Source of the DNA: Rhynchospora pubera
Taxonomy: Eukaryota > Streptophyta > Magnoliopsida > Poales > Cyperaceae
DNA length: 64,000 nt
Direction: 5' to 3'
Assembly (NCBI GenBank): GCA_028095005.1
Contig: CM051461.1
Coordinates: forward strand, 61,547,840-61,611,839
In this document: one piece after another, positions 56,713 through 64,000 of the stretch
Position numbering within the stretch: the stretch's first letter is position 1
Layout: the number at the start of each line of letters is the position of its first letter
Program-made: the position numbers and the translations under genes
The notes under the pieces: model-generated
The model's database searches: none
What the model was told of the DNA's origin: nothing
What the model saw: only the letters and a program-made list of their open reading frames with translations

Positions 56713-56884
56713 TAAATATATAAATATATAATATATAAATATATAAATATATAAATATATAATATATAAATATATAATATATAATATATAATATATAAAT
56801 ATATAAATATATAATATATAATATATAAATATATAAATATATAAATATATAATATATAAATATATAAATATATAAATATATATT
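56713..56884. repeat. AAATATATAATATAT minisatellite
   Basis: About 170 bp of almost pure A/T made of AAATATATA and ATATATA units, closing the fold-back array. The isoleucine/tyrosine-rich ORFs across it are artefacts of the repeat. Confidence 0.85.
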
Positions 56885-57198
56885 AATTCCCGTGGCCGAT
56901 ATTCGGACCGATATTTTCTTCGCTTCTGCACGAAATCTCACCGTTGATTTGTATTTACGCGAAATCTCATCGTTCAGATGATTCCAGCGATTTTTTTGAG
57001 TTTTTGTGTAACAGGTCTATAACTGTTCGTGTAGCAAGTCACATTGTTCTTTCTTTATTACCCGTTACATTGTTTTGCTTCCCTTTCAATTTTTTAACTA
57101 GCTAGGTTTTCTTTTTCCTGTTCCTAGCGCCTCTCTTTCATTCGCCTCTCTCCGTTGCCTCCTGAGCGGGCTGAGCAGCTGAGCTTCGCTCCGTGGAA
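56885..57198. other. Unique spacer before the Helitron
   Basis: Moderate GC, no gene recognised. A phrase ACGAAATCTCACCGTT / GCGAAATCTCATCGTT is repeated at about 56930 and 56958. Confidence 0.35.
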
Positions 57199-59581
57199 TC
57201 TATATAGAAAACACGAGACTAGGATGACCTCTTCTCACGATCTGTGATTCGTCGCCTATCTTCGTTGCCTCTTAGGTCTCTGCATCGCCTCTTAGACTCT
57301 TAGTAGAAGATGAAGGCCGGGTACATGCTTCTTGCAATCCTTGGCCAGACACATAAATCTCAGGTTCATCAAGTTTTTTTCCTTTATAAACACCTTGATT
57401 TGTCTGTCATAGTCTCATAGACCAAATATTCTAAATTTGAGAAACATTAACAGTTATCCCCCTCTTCTGCCTAGCATTTCAAAAAATAACAGTTACCCCC
57501 CTAACCTTGATTTTTACATTAGTAGAGTATCTAAATCAGGGAAACAAATAGAGTTCATTCGTCATGTCTAACTTAATTTGTTAGTTAGTAATTGGTTTAT
57601 TTTGCTAAAATAATTTAATTTAATTTAAACTTACTGGTCTTCTATGATAAATATTTGCAATGTGATTTTTGCCTTCGCTCGCAATTTTTCTTTGTTATTA
57701 TGAAATTGGTGTTATCAGATTTTGAATATGAAAGTGATATGAGTTTTTAGGAATGTATATATATAAGGTGTTTGATACAATCCCTAATCTAGAGAGCAAG
57801 TATCTAACGTTGGCTTCGAGAAAATATTTTCTGATTATGCAGGTTGATATCTTTTAGAAATGATTTCTTACGAGAGTAAAAAAAAAAAAATTAATTACAG
57901 CCCTTATTGGAAGTGCCCAATTAGCTGCCTGACCCAATGAGAGAGAGCTTTCTACCTTGGTAATTTTACAGTTCACTACAAATGGTTGATTGAATTGGCA
58001 ATTTTACATTTTTATATAGTTTAGATTCTTCGTAGTTTAGAAATATTGAAAACGAAGTGAATAATTATAATGCCCCCAACCTAAAAACGAATTGAATGAA
58101 AAAAAATGGGAAAAGATAAACAAAGGAAAAGGGAAATGATGGGTTAATATAAAATTGGTATTTTATAATGTCAATTTTTGTTATTTTTTTTGTAAGTTGT
58201 AGACAACAAAGAGGAAATGATGGGTTAACCGTGGAATTAAAGGTCCTGAGTCTATTGTTGATCACATGTATCAAATGGCAATTAGGGCTCTAATTGCTCC
58301 TGATCTCTCCTATTGATCGAGAAAGGTTGGCCAATATTTACAATTTTTATAAGCACAAACAATCTATCAGGCAAGCCTTTCCTTCCTGTCCAGAAACAAA
58401 AATAAAGATGCACAATATTTATAATGAGTGGTACAAATGAATACCCTCTTGATAAATGACATTTTATTTTCTGGTAACGATTCAATATGTTTTTGATCAG
58501 TTTTTAATTTTATTCAAATTAGATTGAAATCATGACTCATTTGGTGATTGATAACAATTATTAGCCTTTTATTAAATGTTGTTATTATCAATGCACTGTG
58601 GTATTATATACGTTATCTTTTGGTGCAAATTTTGTTACCCTGAAAGAGTAGAAAAAAACGAAAGAAAGCCTACTTTGCTATATGTTTATTTTCCTTTTTT
58701 GTCCTTTTTGTTTGCTATTTGTGTTTTACTTCATTAGTTTAGATGGGACTGCACCGGATCTTTGTGCACCTGAAGAAGAACTACTATTATCTGGTATTGA
58801 AGAAGAACAGACTGGTACAGACCAGGTAAATATGGATGACCACTACAACTACCTAATATGTTTAATAACATTTTTGGATGTCTATCTGGGCCGTGTAGCA
58901 AAAGATGTGCTATATTCTGTTTTTTTTTTACTTTTTTTTTAAGAAAACAGAATTATATCGAATTAGATCAGCAGATTGTCAATTCCTGTATGTCATAATA
59001 TGTTACATGCAACTTCTTACAAAGGAGAATCATCATTGATTGAAGGTAATTTTTGCTTATTTGAACTGCAAAAGTACAACTAAAATAATTGGTTAAAAAT
59101 GATGTGTAAATAGACAAAAATCATAGCATAGCTCTGATAGATACAGATGTTTGTATCTTGCAGCCTCATCCTGCACTCTTGATATTTATGGCCCGAAATC
59201 GTATGCAATTTATGAATTCTAATTTCATGTTGTTGTCAGATAATACATGAAACAAAGATATTTTTTATTTATTCAAAAATTGAAATTTTTTTCTCGCTTT
59301 TTGCTTGAAGGAAATATATGATGGCTCTATTTGGGTCTCTTCAATTTCTTATATGTTTTTTTTTTTTAAATTCAATGTTGAATGGATGCTAAAGCAGCTA
59401 ATGTATGATGCTTATGCACTTAATTTTTTACAGCTCATGTGAAAATAAAAATTATGGCATTTTGCCTTAGCACTTGCCTGTCGCACATAATTTAGACTTA
59501 ATAATAAATTATTAGTGGTTCTTAAAATTAAAATACAAAAAAATCTGTTAAGGCGCGGCGAAGCGGCGCTTCCCCACCTAG
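57199..59581 (+). mobile_element. Non-autonomous Helitron with captured gene pieces (2383 bp)
   Basis: The 5' end is TCTATATAGAAAACACGAGA preceded by A (57198). The 3' end has hairpin GCGCGGCGAAGCGGCGC, then TTCCCCAC, then CTAG (59578-59581) followed by T. This is the Helitron signature, with A/T at the insertion site. No Rep/helicase gene. The interior looks like genic DNA: a CT-rich leader, an ATG with a short frame and GT donor near 57310-57364 (MKAGYMLLAILGQTHKSQ), and an exon-like block at 58738-58825. So it probably carries fragments of a host gene. Confidence 0.75.
58738..58825 (+). pseudogene. Exon-like gene fragment inside the Helitron
   Basis: 88 bp between a T-rich acceptor (TTCATTAG) and a donor (CAG|GTAAAT). 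The open frame reads DGTAPDLCAPEEELLLSG and continues acidic. I do not recognise the parent gene. The acidic, low-complexity sequence and clean splice borders suggest a captured exon rather than chance. Confidence 0.4.
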
Positions 59582-59904
59582 TTTTCATAAGGATCCATGG
59601 GATATGATCTGGAATTGTTTTAGACCATCCAAAATTTTATCATTCCCATCGTACAAGCGTTATTCAGCGTCTACCATTTCTAGCGACGTGCTTTTCAATT
59701 TTTAGAGAAAATAAATCCAGCGTTGTTTCCGTTTCTACCTTCGATCCTCATCCCAACTCCTTACCAACCTAAAGCGTACGCTGTCCCCTCTCCCACACAC
59801 TGCAACTAACTCATTACCGTACGTTGTCCTCTGTCCCCCCCCCCAACACACACTCCATCTCCATCGTCTTCCTTCCTCTCTGTAATACAAGTAACTGTCC
59901 TAAT
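59582..59904. other. Spacer with C-rich tract
   Basis: No gene. A run of 10 C lies near 59836-59845. Short phrases (TTATCATTCC, ATTCAGCG) echo the flank of the minisatellite at 31.7 kb, so the two loci may be copies of one element. Confidence 0.35.
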
Positions 59905-60180
59905 TCGAATACTAACTGTTGTAGTTAATATATATAATTGTTGTAGTTGGACTACTAATTGTTCTAATTATAATTAACTATTGTAGTTTAGATACTAACT
60001 GTTGTAGTTAATATGAGTAATTGTTGTAGTTGGAATACTAATTGTTGAAGTTAATCTCGTAACTTCCAGTTATATATATAACTGTTGAAGTTAATATATA
60101 TAATTGTTGAAGGTAATATCATAACTGTTGAAGTTATATGTTTAATTGTTATAGTTATATATATTAACTTCAACAATTAT
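59905..60180. repeat. Degenerate minisatellite, unit AACTGTTGTAGTTAATATAT
   Basis: Tandem drifting units of the family seen at 31725-31985 (AACTGTTGAAGTTATATAT and the variant TAATTGTTGTAGTTGGA). The last unit is inverted (TTAACTTCAACAATTATATA). Confidence 0.65.
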
Positions 60181-60185
60181 ATATA

Positions 60186-60225
60186 CTAGAAGCAGCGCCC
60201 GCTCAATGTGCGGGTTTTTTTTATA
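60186..60225 (-). mobile_element. Helitron 3' terminus (minus strand; 5' end not found)
   Basis: On the minus strand: hairpin CCCGCACATTGAGCGGG, then CGCTGCTT, then CTAG (60189-60186), then T. It abuts the minisatellite. The body should run rightwards; I could not place its TC end. Confidence 0.6.
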
Positions 60226-61091
60226 TATATTTAAAAAAATTAAGACTTGTGGTTTGTACTTTTTTATGTGAACTTTTAACATGTTAATTGTGTTAACATG
60301 TGGTATATTTAACATGCGAAATTATATTATTTGATATGAATATGTTGTTAATTTTTAATATTTAATGTCAATATTGTCTTGATTGGCGCCGAAGATATAA
60401 AATAAATACATTTCTCAACAAAAAAAAATAATTTGAAGAAAGTAGACATGACAAAGTAAAAATCTGTTTATGAATTTGCATTTATTATGACAGGTGAATA
60501 TTTCCATTACTTTCTTCAAATCAATTGTTTATAGCATATAAATTACCCAATGTGTGGACAAAAATAAATTAAATGATAATTTTCACATATAATATATCTT
60601 AGATAAATGAACAGATTTTTTAAAAAATAATTTAATTTGCTGTAGACATTTTTTTGAGAGACCAAACAATTGGGACACTATTGCACTTGTAGTCGCGATG
60701 AAAATTGTCTAACACGATGTATATGTGTAAATCAAAAGAGGAATCTGTTTCCATATCTTCAATATTATGTGTTCTTTAATAGAAATCGAAATAGTCAAAT
60801 AAGAGTATGGAAATCAATGTTTTTTATATTTATTAAAAATCAGAACATGCCATGAGTGTGAAAAGTAATATTTCTTGGTTGTTATTATTTGTTAGTAACA
60901 ATTGATTAACTTTCCAAATTTAGGAAATTTAAATAATATAAGAAGAAAACAATGAAAAAAAAATTATACTAATTTTTAGATACTTTTTCCTATGTGCAAT
61001 TTACTACTGCTGTCAGGCATAGGTTGCGTATCATTTTTTTTTTGGAAATCAAATATTCACAAAAGGAAAATTACAGCACAAAACGTGGTAC

Positions 61092-61128
<37 letters not shown>

Positions 61129-61796
61129 ATTACATAAAGCACCTTGTTCAAAGCCTCAAGTTAGGAGAGGGCAACTAACGGCAACATATTAAATCGAGTA
61201 CATTACTGTTTTGTAATGAAAAAGCAACCAACAGACACATCTTAAGCTAATATGCACATATTAAAACACAAACGTAATTGGAAAATTAAAGAATTAAAAA
61301 CTGAAACAAAAATAATTTAAAAAGGAATAGCATACACCACGTGTTTTGGAGTTGCAACGATCAAATTTGTTTCAACAATACAACCAAGCATAAAAAGTAA
61401 AATAAACTACTATTGCTAAAGAAAATAAAAAACAAAATAAACTATACCTAATAAACTCGTCATTCCTCTTACTCTTTTTTTTTTTTTTCGATTCATACAT
61501 TTGTTTCTTGAGCACCTTAGCCTATGAACTTAGGTAATTCTCTTAGAATGTTGTGCTCTCTGTTGGATTACATGGAGATGTACTAACAGGAATTGGAAAT
61601 GTTTTTAGAAAAAGTTTGATGAAAGTGCTAATTTGTTCTCCAAATAGCATGCCAGTTTTGGTTGAAGAAAATGAACAGTAAGCTTTAATTATGAATTAGG
61701 CCAAAATGAAGAGAAAGAAGTGTGGGTTGCCATGTCCTTGCCCTTGACCTTGTCAGATGGTTTTCCACTCTTGCAAAGAATGACAGCAAGAATCAT
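60226..61796. other. AT-rich DNA, nothing recognised
   Basis: Probably interior of the Helitron ending at 60186, plus spacer. Contains an ATT trinucleotide tract at about 61096-61128. The ORFs are short and unrecognised. Confidence 0.4.
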
Positions 61797-61801
61797 ATTA
61801 G

Positions 61802-63979
61802 TGTCGCGGCTTTTTCGTCATTCCCTCGAAGAATGAATGGGTTTCCTCGAGAAATGGGAACATAGCCTTGGATTCACCCCCCTTAAGGTTCGATCTCGGT
61901 TCGAGTATCTCTTAACGACAAGAGAACCAAAACGTGAGTCGCTTCTTAAAGAGGTTTGTTGATTTCGTGGGTTCTTTCTTTCCAGTAGGCGCAAGCCCCT
62001 ACTGTTAATTACCCCGTGATCGCTCACGAGAACCTCTGATTAAGGGATCTGAAGAATTATATATAAAGGCTAGGAAAATCGTTGGTTTTATGTTTATTTC
62101 TTTTGGTTTAGACTGGACTCGATTGGTGTACCAAACTTAGTTGACGGGACCCAATTGAGGACATTTTGATCTGCTGAAGAGTTCTCGTTCTTGAAATGGA
62201 GAGGTTTCGGTTTTGTCTTTGGGGTTCGTATTTCGACTTTTAACTTCTTAAGTTTCTCTTTGGATTTTACCATTTTCACAATTTTTAATTTTAGACTTTT
62301 GAAATATTTTTTTATATTTTTTAGTTATGTTTTTGTTTGAAGATACTTGATATCAAATATATTTCTTTTAAAATTTCAATATCTATTTTTGAAAACTTGT
62401 CAAGAGAGTTTAATTGAGTTTTAAAATTATTTGGAATTTTACAAATTGATTTAACATCATTTTAGAATTTCATAAAATTTATTTAATATTAAAAATACTT
62501 CAAAAATAGAAAAGACCAATAATTTGAAAGATTTTTATATCAAAATATCAGTGAATTTGGTTTATTTGGATTTTTAGGATTTTATGGATATTTTATTTGA
62601 ATTTTTCTGAGTTTCCTACTATTTTTAATTAATTTTTGAAGTCTTCTATTTATTTGTCTTTCTCTGATTGGTCCACGTGTGCACGAAAGCTGCGTTGGCT
62701 GCTGACTGGCGTCCGGCGTGGCTTGCTGACGTGGCAGAGCGCTGAAAGCTTTGTTTTGTTTTATTTGATCTGAGTGTAACGGGTCATCATCGCGTCAGTG
62801 ACTCGCCACATGGGGTTTAGCCACAGCGGATCCATAAGAACACGGGTTTGAACCCGTCTTCTCCAGCGGGAGATGGTGTTTTTTTTGCAGTTTGGTCCTT
62901 CCTTCTTCTCCGACGAAATTGGGGCTGCTCCAGCCATCATTTCGGTTGATTTTGGATGCGTCGGAATCGTGAGATCGAGGAGAGGACGTTGATTCAACTA
63001 TTTGAAGTCATGGAAGCCTGTGTGCCCTTATCCATCTTAGGGAAGCTCGAGCTGCCATTAATGGCGTTTGAAGCTTTCTGGATACCCTTTTCTACCAGTT
63101 TGAGGTTCTTAATATTCATGGAAATTCCTTGAAGACGTTTGTGAAGTCAATTTCAAGTGGGAGAGCTTGGAATTAGATGAACTGGACTGAGGTGTTTCGA
63201 CTTAAAAGGGGTCTGATTTAGGTTTCTTCTGTGGGGCCCACTGAGCAGTTCTTTTGTGCCAGAAGTGATGTAGGTCGCTTCAAGGAGTCAAACTTAGCTT
63301 TTCTATGTTCTTGTTTCAGCTTGAGATGTCATGGTTGATCATGGGAAGCATCGAGGCAGAAGACATCCTTTTGTTCAATTTTGTTCAACTTTCAATTTTA
63401 CAGCAAAACCATTTAATTTGATGTCCAATTTATATCCATTTAACCTTGTTTCATGTGCTCAAATTGATACCAGGCATAAGAGCAAGTATTTTAACACTTT
63501 ACATAATCTTCACTTTTTGTTTTAAAACACTTACTTCACTGTTTTAAGGAAATTTTATTTGAGTTGCTTTAGTGCTGGAAAAAGAGTTGCAAGGGTAATA
63601 AGAAAAGCAAATCAATTGACATTTGTTCCAATTTTAAATTTCCAGATTTGATCAATTTTGTTACTGTTTTGGTGAATTCCTCGTATAGAGTTACTCAAAT
63701 GCAGTAAATTCAACTTCATAAGCCACAAGGTATTACAAGAAGTGTACTCCACAGTTGAGAGTTCATTTATTCATATTTGCAGAGAAGCCCAAGGTTTTGT
63801 AAAATAGCAATTTATTTAAGAAAATACTCATGTTGTCTTTAATAAGGTGTATAAAATCATTCAAACAGAAAATTTTATTCCCTGCTGTCTATGTAACCTT
63901 GTACCTGCCAGTCATGTGTATTTTTGTGTCTTTATGCAAATAAAACCTCATTCTTTCATTTATTTCATTTCTGCCCACA
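61802..63979 (+). mobile_element. Solo LTR (2178 bp), probably Ty3/gypsy
   Basis: Begins TGTCGCGGCTTTTTCG and ends CATTTCTGCCCACA (TG...CA). The flanking 5-bp repeats are ATTAG (61797-61801) and TTTAG (63980-63984), one mismatch. No primer-binding site follows the CA end, so this is a solo LTR rather than the 5' LTR of a longer element. The stretch with AGTAGGCGCAAGCCCCTACT forms a hairpin, and the AATAAAA near 63940 could serve as the polyadenylation signal in plus orientation. Small ORFs inside are not recognised. Confidence 0.7.
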
Positions 63980-64000
63980 TTTAGTACTTTTGCATATATT

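Noticed and set aside
54378..56884. The regularly spaced repeats as a possible CRISPR-like array
   Set aside because: The units are 400-bp palindromes separated by TA repeats in a plant genome; spacers are not unique and no associated genes exist.
56653..56941. Isoleucine/tyrosine-rich open frames of 79-92 codons on the minus strand
   Set aside because: They are translations of an AAATATATA minisatellite joined to a fold-back arm; no protein signal.
62840..62875. GGGTTTGAACCCG as a possible tRNA B-box
   Set aside because: It is a short palindrome inside the solo LTR with no A-box or cloverleaf at the right distance.

Overview
This is nuclear DNA from a flowering plant: AT-rich, intron-containing genes separated by long stretches of nested transposable elements. 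The restorer-of-fertility-like PPR gene has the flavour of the monocot Rf1 clade, so a monocot is my tentative guess; nothing in the window proves it. There are four genuine host gene loci. On the minus strand are an F-box/LRR gene (FBL3 type, seven exons, 3283-5921), a short P-class PPR gene (38408-39442) and an Rf-like PPR gene (42372-44250) broken by a MITE. On the plus strand is a Ca2+-dependent staphylococcal-nuclease-like gene (CAN type, nine exons, 33420-37613). I could rebuild complete in-frame reading frames for FBL3 (676 aa) and CAN (358 aa) by joining exons at GT/AG sites.

Region by region: 0.2-2.5 kb, small MITEs; 3.3-5.9 kb, the FBL3 gene with a Mutator-type MITE about 470 bp upstream of its start codon; 7-16.3 kb, gene-poor DNA with a minus-strand Helitron (12018-15052, carrying a nested hAT MITE) and the 3' end of a plus-strand Helitron at 16242; 17.5-28.6 kb, a nest of hAT elements, a Mutator-like element with 9-bp target duplications, and two solo LTRs (18804-20263 and 21627-25715, each with a perfect 5-bp duplication); 30.7-33.4 kb, a SINE, MITEs and a minisatellite; 33.4-44.3 kb, the CAN and two PPR genes; 44.6-48.2 kb, a Helitron end with a decayed RPA-like gene beside it; 48.6-53.4 kb, a young but coding-defective Ty1/copia element; 54.4-56.9 kb, an array of fold-back elements separated by TA repeats; 57.2-59.6 kb, a second Helitron with both ends visible; 61.8-64.0 kb, a third solo LTR.

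The host genes do not form a pathway: one is a predicted ubiquitin-ligase adaptor, one a membrane-anchored nuclease, and two are organellar RNA-binding proteins. What links them is that mobile DNA has altered or closely approached three of the four: a Tourist-like MITE ends 13 bp before the CAN start codon, a MITE truncates the Rf-like PPR, and a Mutator-type MITE sits upstream of FBL3. No CRISPR array, rRNA, intact tRNA or bacterial operon was seen, and I found no convincing wholly new system. The most unusual structures are the fold-back array at 54.4-56.9 kb, the exon/splice-site duplication in CAN, and the two-base offset at the LTR ends of the copia element.
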